Made by a program: the position numbers and the translations under genes. DNA of 6,364 nt from Armatimonadota bacterium. GTDB taxonomy: Bacteria; Armatimonadota; Armatimonadia; Armatimonadales; Armatimonadaceae. Shown here piece by piece: positions 1 through 5,601 of this stretch. Every line of letters begins with the position of its first letter. Within the stretch, counting starts at the first letter, position 1. The notes under the pieces were generated by a model. It saw nothing but the letters and a program-made list of their open reading frames with translations, was not told the DNA's origin and ran no database searches. The DNA lies in the NCBI GenBank assembly GCA_014379275.1, contig JACMMA010000403.1, positions 1 through 6,364 of the forward strand. The letters run 5' to 3'.

Positions 1-1
1 C

Positions 2-697
2 CTCTGCTGGCGTCGCGCCGTGACGTTCGCCGAGCGCGACTTGCAGACCCTGCGCGAACTGCGCTCCCCGAGGGAATTGTTGTCGCACCTCGCCGAGGAA
101 CACGCGGGGGATTGGGATGGCAAAACCCGCGAGTACGAATCGGCTCGAATGGTTTTACTGACTACCAAGGATAAAGCGCAAGCGATTCAGGGCAGGATTT
201 ACACGTTGTACGACCAGGTACGCCGTTTGAAAACGGAGGCGCTACGTACCGAGCGCGAGAAAGGCGACGATTTCCGCGTCCGGATTCTGCCTTTGCGGGA
301 GCGAGTCGCGGCAACCAAAGACCCTGCCGAAACCGAGCTACTGGAATCCGAGATCGAGTCGCTCCGCGCGGAACGAACGATGCGCTTCGACGTGGAAATA
401 GAAACGCGGCGCGGCAGCATCCGGTACGCTCTCGCCACGGTGCGCGACCTCAAACAGTCCCGTCTCGCATTGGAGCGTAGCGCGGAAGCGGCTTCCGCCC
501 GCGAAACATTGCGTCGCATCGAGTCCGAAGCCGAAACGGCAAAAGCCGAGCTGATTGCGAACTCGCTCCGAACCTTACATGCCCTGCCACATACCAACCA
601 CCGCCCATCGGCGTGGCTTTTTCCGCTCGTAGATCCATCGGGTGCCTGGTTCGCACGACTGACCAGGACGGCGGAACTGAGTTGGGAGGAGTTGTGA
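2..697 (+). CDS. Coiled-coil protein of unknown function, 5' end outside the window
   Basis: I do not recognise this protein. The frame is open to the left edge, giving 231 visible residues. GTG 20 is the first possible start inside the window, but it has no ribosome binding site in the 19 bases before it, so the gene most likely begins upstream. From about visible residue 40 to 195 the protein is almost all charged helix, rich in Glu, Arg, Ala and Leu with heptad-like spacing (for example around ETELLESEIESLRAER), which suggests a long coiled coil. The last 35 residues are different in character, with HRPSAWLFPLVDPSGAWF, and could form a small folded cap. I see no membrane segment in the visible part. 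Its TGA stop overlaps the proposed GTG start of dapF by four bases, so the two are probably co-transcribed. Functional linkage to lysine or peptidoglycan synthesis is only an inference from position. Confidence 0.72.
   Translation, partial: LCWRRAVTFAERDLQTLRELRSPRELLSHLAEEHAGDWDGKTREYESARMVLLTTKDKAQAIQGRIYTLYDQVRRLKTEALRTEREKGDDFRVRILPLRERVAATKDPAETELLESEIESLRAERTMRFDVEIETRRGSIRYALATVRDLKQSRLALERSAEAASARETLRRIESEAETAKAELIANSLRTLHALPHTNHRPSAWLFPLVDPSGAWFARLTRTAELSWEEL
684..691 (+). promoter_or_regulatory. Ribosome binding site before dapF (GGGAGGAG)
   Basis: This is a strong purine-rich Shine-Dalgarno sequence inside the last codons of the upstream gene. It is only about four bases before GTG 694, which is in frame with DapF. 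It is nine bases before ATG 701, which is out of frame with DapF. The spacing therefore favours the ATG, while the reading frame demands the GTG. This matters for deciding the dapF start. Confidence 0.6.
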
Positions 698-1683
698 GCG
701 ATGCGGAAGTCCCCCCCGCCCCCAATTCTGGGGGCAGGGGGGACTCCCTTCCGTTCACGAAAATGCAGGCGGTTGGCAATGATTTCGTCGTCATTGAGGA
801 AACGGTTTGGGGGGCAGGCACGGACTGGCCACAGGCGGCGATTCGTCTCTGTAACCGGTATGAAGGCGTCGGCGGCGACGGGTTACTGGTCGTCTCCCCG
901 TCCGAAACCGCCGACGTGCGGATGCGAATGTTCAATCCGGACGGCACTGAGGACATGTGCGGAAACGGCTTACGGTGCGTCGTGCGCTGGGCGGTCGATC
1001 ACGGTTATTTTGCCGAAGATTCCGACCCCATATTTTCGCACCGTGGTACGGTAGAAACACTGGTCGGTGTGCGAGGCATTTCCGTCGAAAAAGGGGGGAT
1101 ATACCCGCCCTCGATTTGGACAAACATGGGTGTGCCTTTGTTCCACCCCGATCAACTCCCCGCATTGGTTGCCGGGCGAGACTCGTTGATGAATTATCCT
1201 CTTGATGTGGAAGGGTATGGGACGGTAGCAGTTTCCACCGTCAACACCGGTTCCACGCATACGATCCTCTGGGTTGACGAGTTGCCGGAGGACGAGTTGT
1301 TTTTCGGCTTGTCTCCGAAAATAGAACACCACCCGATTTATCCCGAGCGGACCTCGGTACTCTGGGCGAAGGTTCACCGACATGACGGTCACACCAACTT
1401 CGCCATGCGCATCTGGGAGCGTGGTGTCGGAGAAACGCTAGGTTGTGGAACCGGGGCATGTGCTGTCATAGTGACTGCGCAACGGCTCAAGAAGGATAAG
1501 AACATGGAAGAAAACGAGCCTTTTTTTCTGGTTAATGTTCATTCGGCAGGGGGCGACCTGAGCGTTATCTATATCCCCGACCTGGAAGCCGGAAAATATT
1601 ACATGGCTATCGAAGAGGATGACGACAGCCTCCAACTTATTGGGACGGCGCACACAGTTTACTCCGGCTTCATTGCTCGCTGA
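694..1683 (+). CDS. dapF: Diaminopimelate epimerase DapF
   Basis: DapF converts LL- to meso-diaminopimelate in the cytoplasm, the step that feeds lysine and peptidoglycan synthesis. Starting at GTG 694 the protein has 329 residues, longer than the usual 270-290. The N-terminal half has KMQAVGNDFVVIE (residues 23-35) and FNPDGTEDMCGNGLRC (80-95), which contains the first catalytic cysteine, Cys89. The C-terminal half has WERGVGETLGCGTGACA (241-257), which contains the second, Cys251. Both active-site cysteines and the Glu242-Arg243 pair are present, so the enzyme should work. The usual GNPH loop is replaced by VNTGSTHTI (183-191), and FPERTN reads YPERTS (216-221). Residues 1-20 come largely from a palindromic repeat and are not part of the normal fold. 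GTG 694 was chosen because it is in frame, overlaps the upstream stop and retains the first strand LPFTKM. ATG 763 would remove that strand. Confidence 0.95.
   Translation: MSDAEVPPAPNSGGRGDSLPFTKMQAVGNDFVVIEETVWGAGTDWPQAAIRLCNRYEGVGGDGLLVVSPSETADVRMRMFNPDGTEDMCGNGLRCVVRWAVDHGYFAEDSDPIFSHRGTVETLVGVRGISVEKGGIYPPSIWTNMGVPLFHPDQLPALVAGRDSLMNYPLDVEGYGTVAVSTVNTGSTHTILWVDELPEDELFFGLSPKIEHHPIYPERTSVLWAKVHRHDGHTNFAMRIWERGVGETLGCGTGACAVIVTAQRLKKDKNMEENEPFFLVNVHSAGGDLSVIYIPDLEAGKYYMAIEEDDDSLQLIGTAHTVYSGFIAR
704..753. repeat. G/C-rich palindromic repeat in the 5' end of dapF
   Basis: The inner part, 708-745, is a near-perfect hairpin. AGT, six C, a mismatch, GCCCCCA, then a four-base loop (725-728) and the complementary arm; the only mismatch is C717 against A736. 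An outer arm, CGGAAG (704-709) against CTTCCG (748-753), extends it with a small bulge. It contains runs of seven C (711-717) and six G (737-742). Read in the dapF frame it encodes a low-complexity PPAPNSGGRG peptide unlike any DapF fold element. It looks like a dispersed palindromic element of the REP or small non-autonomous type that has entered the junction between two genes. Its copy number in the genome cannot be seen from one window. Confidence 0.75.
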
Positions 1684-1743
1684 CGTGCTACCGAGCGGCT
1701 CGCCGTGCGACGACTCATTACCCTATCGTTTTGTTCCGACGAC

Positions 1744-1761
1744 GGGGGTGTCTACACCCCG
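1744..1761. terminator. Possible bidirectional terminator hairpin between convergent genes
   Basis: GGGGTG (1745-1750) pairs with CACCCC (1755-1760) around a TCTA loop, with a possible extra C-G pair outside. It lies about 60 bases after the dapF stop and about 35 bases after the end of the AraC-type gene on the other strand, which is where a shared terminator would be. Neither strand has a clear T run right after the stem, so it is not a textbook intrinsic terminator. The rest of 1684-1794 shows nothing I can name. Confidence 0.35.
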
Positions 1762-1794
1762 ATCACTCGGTTTCCACAGGCGGATTTGGCAGTA

Positions 1795-2637
1795 CTACCC
1801 GCCGATCACCGTCCGGCGAAACGCGCGCGGCGTGATTCCCGCTATTTCCGTGAACCGCTTGGAAAAATGGTACTCGTCCGAAAAGCCGAGCGACGCGGCG
1901 ACCTGTCGATTCGTCATTTGCGGCGAATAGGTGAGTAGCCGTTTCGCGCTCTCGACACGCTGTTGCAGACGGAATTGCGCGGGGGAGATGCCGGTTTCTC
2001 GCTGAAACCGCTTGCGGAACGTTTCATACGAGACGTTCAAAGTGCGGGCGATGTTCTCCAACCCCATTGACTCTGCGGAAGCACTGGTTAGTAGCGCACG
2101 GGCATGCACCAGCCAGTCCGCTGAACCGGAAACCCCGGTGGTCATCGGGGTTACGTCGTGGGGGAGCAGGAGGGCGAGTAGGTCGCCGAAGATACGGAAA
2201 TGTTGCAATCGCTGGGGGTACAGGCGGTTTGGGGTGGCAAGGTCAGTTATGAATGACCGCAATCGTGTTTCCCATTCTTCCCCCATATGCGCGACGGGGC
2301 GTCCTGACTCCAGCAGACCCGCCGTGCGCCAGAGATCGAACTGTGCCCCCTCGAACGTCAGATAGATCTCGTCCCATGTTTTGCCCTTCGGCGGTCCGTA
2401 CCAGTGCGGCTGTTCGGGGAACACTGTGACCACCGAACCGGCGGCGAGCCTCTCCCGCGCCCCGTTCGCGTCCCGGTACTCGCCGGTACCTCCCGTGACG
2501 CACATCACGGCGTAGGAACCGTAAACCCGCCACGCGCGGGTGGTCGGGGCGGTACCGGTGCCGCCGGTGATCTCACCGCCCAGAAGAAACGCGCCGAGCG
2601 GGGTCCGTACTTCGCCGGTAAGGAGCAGTTTTTGCAT
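1795..2637 (-). CDS. AraC-family transcriptional regulator
   Basis: This is a 280-residue one-component regulator, the usual length for the family. Residues about 30-105 look like the cupin-type ligand-binding domain: RVYGSYAVMCVTGGTGEYRD, then GSVVTVFPEQPHWYGP and WDEIYLTFEG. Residues about 175-276 are the AraC DNA-binding domain with two helix-turn-helix motifs, GLENIARTLNVSYETFRKRF (192-211) and TNRQVAASLGFSDEYHFSKR (242-261), followed by the hallmark GITPRAFR. The effector is unknown; many relatives with this architecture sense sugars. ATG 2637 has no visible Shine-Dalgarno sequence, but it lies six bases after the stop of the upstream gene, so translation may be coupled. It is the last gene of the minus-strand cluster. 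Whether it regulates that cluster is inference. Confidence 0.93.
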   Translation of the reverse strand: MQKLLLTGEVRTPLGAFLLGGEITGGTGTAPTTRAWRVYGSYAVMCVTGGTGEYRDANGARERLAAGSVVTVFPEQPHWYGPPKGKTWDEIYLTFEGAQFDLWRTAGLLESGRPVAHMGEEWETRLRSFITDLATPNRLYPQRLQHFRIFGDLLALLLPHDVTPMTTGVSGSADWLVHARALLTSASAESMGLENIARTLNVSYETFRKRFQRETGISPAQFRLQQRVESAKRLLTYSPQMTNRQVAASLGFSDEYHFSKRFTEIAGITPRAFRRTVIGG

Positions 2638-2643
2638 CGCGTT

Positions 2644-3171
2644 TCAGGAAGCCGCGTCGCGAGGTGGCAGGGATAGGGTCGTCGGCAAGTCGCCGGGATG
2701 GCACGTGGTTTCATAAACCGGCAGGTCGCTAAGGAGGGGAAGCGAGGCCATATCGGACGGCACGGGCGACAGCTCGTAAGATGCGGCGAAGGCGCGGGCT
2801 GTGTATGCGGGCAAGCCGTCCGGTAGCGCAAACTCCAGAACGATGGACCACAGGACGTTGCCCGCCGGAAGATCGGTCGCGCCGGTCGAGGTGGTTTCGC
2901 TGGCGATGTGCGAGGGCACGATGGCTCCCCGGTCGTCGCGCATGGTGACCGGCTTCGGAGCGGTTGTCGGGAACGCGGCGGCAAACCGGACGCGACAAGG
3001 GGCAACGGGGTTCTCTGTATTATTGAACACGACGAGAACGACTGTCGCCGCATCGGGACGGCGTAACGGTTCGGTGTTCATCCGGGCAAGTAGCCCGTCT
3101 ACTCGGGGGCGATCCAACGGTTTCGATATCCCGGGGCGGAAAGGAGTCCCCTCCCGCCCCTGTGCCGTCAC
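2644..3171 (-). CDS. Small protein resembling an alpha-mannosidase C-terminal beta-sandwich region
   Basis: The open frame has 175 residues from GTG 3171, which overlaps the DUF1552 stop by four bases (GTGA). A second start, ATG 3081 (residue 31), is also possible; neither has a convincing Shine-Dalgarno sequence. The stretch VVLVVFNNTENPV (about 43-55), then VTMRDDRGAIVPSHI (about 75-89) and VLEFALPDGLPAYTARAF (about 110-127), follow the order and wording of the beta-sandwich region after the catalytic domain in GH38 alpha-mannosidases (VVFNP..., RDADG..VPSQ, ...DVPALGYRTY). No GH38 catalytic domain is present, and full enzymes are several times longer. I see no signal peptide or membrane segment. 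It is either a stand-alone beta-sandwich protein or the remnant of a larger gene. The resemblance is from motif memory only, and the function is unknown. Confidence 0.6.
   Translation of the reverse strand: MTAQGREGTPFRPGISKPLDRPRVDGLLARMNTEPLRRPDAATVVLVVFNNTENPVAPCRVRFAAAFPTTAPKPVTMRDDRGAIVPSHIASETTSTGATDLPAGNVLWSIVLEFALPDGLPAYTARAFAASYELSPVPSDMASLPLLSDLPVYETTCHPGDLPTTLSLPPRDAAS
3131..3162. repeat. Imperfect palindrome related to the repeat in dapF
   Basis: GGGGCGG (3133-3139) pairs with CCGCCCC (3154-3160), with a short inner AGG/CCT pairing. On the minus strand, 3153-3137 reads GAGGGGACTCCTTTCCG, which matches the right arm of the dapF repeat (737-753) at 15 of 17 positions. Like that one, it starts a few bases after the stop codon of the preceding gene (DUF1552) and lies in the first codons of the next frame. 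It is probably a diverged copy of the same element. Confidence 0.5.
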
Positions 3172-4535
3172 ACGACCTGCGTCAACTTCCCGCTACTGTC
3201 ACCGATCTTCTCGACCGGGACGCCGACCTTGTCGAACATGCTCAGGAACAGGTTCGTCATCGGGGTGCCGTCCGGATAGCGGGTGTGGTTGTTGCCCTTT
3301 ATCTTGCCGCCGCCCTTGCCGAGCAGGAGTAGCGGCAGGTCGTTGTGGTTGTGTCGGTCGCCGTCGCTGATTCCGCCGCCGTACACCAGAAGCGTGTTGT
3401 CGAGCATGGTCGAACCGCCCTCTTTGATCGACTGCATTTTCTTGACGATGTAAGCGAGTTGCTCCATATGGAACCGGTTGATCTTGCGCACCGCGGCTTG
3501 TTTCTCCGCCGACCCGCCGTGGTGTGACATTTCGTGGTGTCCTTCGCCGACGCCGATTTTCTTGTACGAACGGTTGCTGCCTTCGTTCGCGAACATGAAC
3601 GTGCAGACGCGAGTCAGGTCCGCCTGGAACGCGAGTACCATCATGTCACCCATCAAGCGGATGTGTTCGTCGTACTCGGCGGGCATGTTTTCCGGACGGA
3701 CGAGACCAAGGTCGGTCGTCTTGCCGCTGGCAGCCTGCGCGTTTTGTCGGGTAATCAACTGTAAACGGCGTTCGAGTTCCCGAACGCCGGTCAGATATTC
3801 ATCTAATTTTTGTTTGTCGTGTCCGCCGAGTTGTTTGGACAGTGAACGGGCGTCGTCCAAAACAAAATCTAGCACGCTCGCCTGGTAGAGGCTCCGGCTC
3901 TTGTCGTTGGTTCCGATGCCGCCTTCCCCGCCATCAATCCCGAAAAGACGGTCGAACACCAGACGCGGATCGGTCTCTTTCGCGACCGGCGTGGACTCGC
4001 CGCGCCATGCGATGCTGTTCGAGTAAGCGCAGGAGTAGCCGCTGTCGCAGTCGCCCGCCAGCCCGCCGCGCTCGCAGCCCAGTTCGAGCGACGGGAATCG
4101 GGTGCCTTTGCCGAGATATTGCGCCGCGATCTGATCCGCACTGATACCGGCTTTGATGTTTGCGCCGCTTGTTTTGCGCGGATGGCAACCGGTAAGCCAG
4201 GCGGACGCGGACCGGGCGTGGTCGCCGCCGCCGTCGCCGAGCGCGGAAGCATTGTGCTGTGTCAGTCCGGTCAGGACATTCAGGGAATCGCGGAACGGTT
4301 CTAGCGGTTCCATCAGGTAGGGAAGGGCGAAATTTTTACCGGTCGCGGTCGGCGTCCAGTCGGGCATGTGCATCCCGTTCGGCACGAAGAGAAACGCCAT
4401 TCGTACCGGCGCGGCGGCCTTACCGCCGCTTCGCGCGAGGGCGGATGAGGGAAGCATCGCGTCCAGAAGCGGCATCGCCAGCGTCACGCCCGCCCCCCGC
4501 AGAAGGAGTCTGCGGGATAATTTCGGTGTCGTCAT
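3168..4535 (-). CDS. DUF1552 family protein, Tat-exported
   Basis: This is a 455-residue exported protein of the DUF1552 family, whose biochemical role is not established. The N-terminus has a twin-arginine signal, SRRLLLRGAG (residues 7-16), then a hydrophobic stretch and SSALA, with likely cleavage after Ala34. Family features follow: RMAFLFVPNGMHMPDW (45-60), GGDHARSASAWLTG (103-116), FPSLELGCE (147-155), SYKKIGVGEGHHEMSHHGG (323-341) and YGGGISDGDRHNHNDLPLLLLGKGGG (385-410). The clustered His residues in the last two suggest a metal site, as in the related DUF1501/sulfatase-like fold. I chose ATG 4535 because it gives the Tat signal directly and has GGAAAGG ten bases before it; the open frame upstream to 4877 lies antiparallel over another gene. 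DUF1552 genes are usually found beside DUF1592-type genes, as here with one gene between. The length is normal for the family. Confidence 0.93.
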   Translation of the reverse strand: MTTPKLSRRLLLRGAGVTLAMPLLDAMLPSSALARSGGKAAAPVRMAFLFVPNGMHMPDWTPTATGKNFALPYLMEPLEPFRDSLNVLTGLTQHNASALGDGGGDHARSASAWLTGCHPRKTSGANIKAGISADQIAAQYLGKGTRFPSLELGCERGGLAGDCDSGYSCAYSNSIAWRGESTPVAKETDPRLVFDRLFGIDGGEGGIGTNDKSRSLYQASVLDFVLDDARSLSKQLGGHDKQKLDEYLTGVRELERRLQLITRQNAQAASGKTTDLGLVRPENMPAEYDEHIRLMGDMMVLAFQADLTRVCTFMFANEGSNRSYKKIGVGEGHHEMSHHGGSAEKQAAVRKINRFHMEQLAYIVKKMQSIKEGGSTMLDNTLLVYGGGISDGDRHNHNDLPLLLLGKGGGKIKGNNHTRYPDGTPMTNLFLSMFDKVGVPVEKIGDSSGKLTQVV

Positions 4536-4570
4536 TGTCTTGTAACCTTTCCACAATCCAAACCATTCAT
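4532..4570 (-). other. Possible 12-residue leader ORF before the DUF1552 gene
   Basis: ATG 4570 opens a frame reading MNGLDCGKVTRQ, whose TGA overlaps the DUF1552 ATG as ATGA. It has its own ACAGGAG (4587-4581) ten bases upstream. This layout would permit translational coupling into the DUF1552 gene. Such a short frame can easily arise by chance, so I hold this as tentative. Confidence 0.2.
4546..4552 (-). promoter_or_regulatory. Ribosome binding site of the DUF1552 gene (GGAAAGG)
   Basis: This purine-rich sequence lies ten bases before ATG 4535. It supports that codon over longer in-frame starts that would run into the upstream gene. Confidence 0.55.
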
Positions 4571-4591
4571 TTTTGTCGCACTCCTGTAATC

Positions 4592-5572
4592 CTACCGGGG
4601 CCAATCGCTCGAGGAACGCGGGATGGGATCCGTGGGGACAGAGTTCTTTCGGTATTCGGGCTCCGTGCTCGCGGAAAAACCAAAAACATCGGTCACACCC
4701 AGTCCGCTCAACGGAATTCGCAGATATTTGTTCCCACCGCCGCGTAACATGACATGGTCCGCAGAAATTTCCGTAACTGCCACGGTGACATCCACGTTCG
4801 CCGCCGCGTTCGTCTCGCGAGCGACATCCTGCGGGGACTTGCGTTGTAACGCGTCGCCCACGCGTATCATCCGCCACTGCGCGGGAAGGCCGGGAATGCG
4901 CGTTTCCAACAATGCGGACTGCACTAGCGGTTGCTCGTCACTCGGCTTAAGCGAAACGTATCCCACCATTCGGTGCGTCGACCGCCCGTCGCCGAACGGC
5001 ACCGGGGCCGGTTCGTGAGCCGGGTAGGACGTGTAATCCCGCATGCGTGTCGGCTTGATATCGCGCGGTAGCACGCGGTACGAGTCCCATATCGCGGCGA
5101 CATGCACTCCCGGGGCCGGCGAGGCTCCGATCACGCGCCCCAGTACCTCCCAGAACGGCTTGGGGCTTCCGGCACAGGAATAGGTGACGACCCCTGTCAC
5201 CGACGGGTCCGTCGAGCAACTGAACCGTGCCGATCCTAATAGCAGTTGCAATGCCGAACCGACCGGAGCGTTCACGAGCGATATTTCCGCCGTTCCTATG
5301 GCGGGCGCGGTGGGGGACGCGGAAAATATCGGACGGGGCGTCGACTCAGGAATCGGTGCGCCGCGCAGGAGCGCCATGACATTCAACGCCCCTATGCCAG
5401 TCCCGGTGAGCTTGCCCATCCGTTGCTCGTTGCTTCTTTGCAACCCAGGAATTACCACGGAGGACAGCCATGCCGTGCCCAACATAAGGCAAGCAAATGA
5501 CGTTAAGCCGACGCGGCGGTGCCACATGAGTTGGAATCCTGCCCGCCGTACTCCCGTTGTGTTTTGTTGCAT
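4592..5572 (-). CDS. Membrane-anchored protein with secretin-N0/STN-like and possible PilP/GspC-like segments
   Basis: I do not recognise this 326-residue protein as a named family. It has one hydrophobic helix, residues about 21-43, after a basic start (WHRR), so it is probably anchored in the inner membrane with the rest outside the cytoplasm. Residues about 96-168, from ISLVNAPVGSALQLLL through CSTDPSVTGVVTYSC to SYRVLP, follow the pattern of an STN/secretin N0 domain: short strand, helix, 'dp.vtG.vt', helix, final strand. Residues about 200-290, with MVGYVSLKP, MIRVGDALQRK and VTEISADHVMLRGGGNKYLRIPL, resemble the small beta domain of PilP or GspC. The middle is Pro-rich. Two close cysteines (Cys119, Cys133) could form a disulfide. 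The start at ATG 5572 has AGGAG 11 bases upstream; ATG 5527 is an alternative. The domain readings are pattern-based inference. Confidence 0.78.
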   Translation of the reverse strand: MQQNTTGVRRAGFQLMWHRRVGLTSFACLMLGTAWLSSVVIPGLQRSNEQRMGKLTGTGIGALNVMALLRGAPIPESTPRPIFSASPTAPAIGTAEISLVNAPVGSALQLLLGSARFSCSTDPSVTGVVTYSCAGSPKPFWEVLGRVIGASPAPGVHVAAIWDSYRVLPRDIKPTRMRDYTSYPAHEPAPVPFGDGRSTHRMVGYVSLKPSDEQPLVQSALLETRIPGLPAQWRMIRVGDALQRKSPQDVARETNAAANVDVTVAVTEISADHVMLRGGGNKYLRIPLSGLGVTDVFGFSASTEPEYRKNSVPTDPIPRSSSDWPR

Positions 5573-5583
5573 ATTGTGTCTCG

Positions 5584-5588
5584 CTCCT
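5584..5588 (-). promoter_or_regulatory. Ribosome binding site of the STN-like membrane protein gene (AGGAG)
   Basis: AGGAG lies 11 bases before ATG 5572, a slightly long spacing, in the 29-base gap after the DUF1592-type gene. It favours ATG 5572 over the internal ATG 5527, which has only a weak AGGA nine bases upstream. Confidence 0.45.
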
Positions 5589-5601
5589 GCTCCCGGTCAA
5601 T

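Noticed and set aside
613..693. Longer DapF start at GTG 613
   Set aside because: It would add 27 residues translated through the out-of-phase end of the upstream gene, with no ribosome binding site and no resemblance to DapF.
450..956. Minus-strand 168-residue open frame over the dapF start
   Set aside because: It is antisense to two supported genes; its PPPELGAGG stretch is the palindrome read backwards.
1684..1743. Short GAGC/GCTC inverted repeat just after the dapF stop
   Set aside because: The stem is only four to five base pairs with a tiny loop and no T run; it is too weak to call.
2505..3053. Minus-strand 182-residue open frame across the mannosidase-like and AraC-type genes
   Set aside because: It is an alternative frame of the same strand with Arg/Pro/Ser-rich low-complexity sequence, typical of a shadow in G/C-rich DNA.
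4536..4877. Longer DUF1552 protein start at 4877
   Set aside because: The extra 114 residues overlap the STN-like gene in another frame and place the Tat signal in the middle of the protein; ATG 4535 has a proper ribosome binding site.
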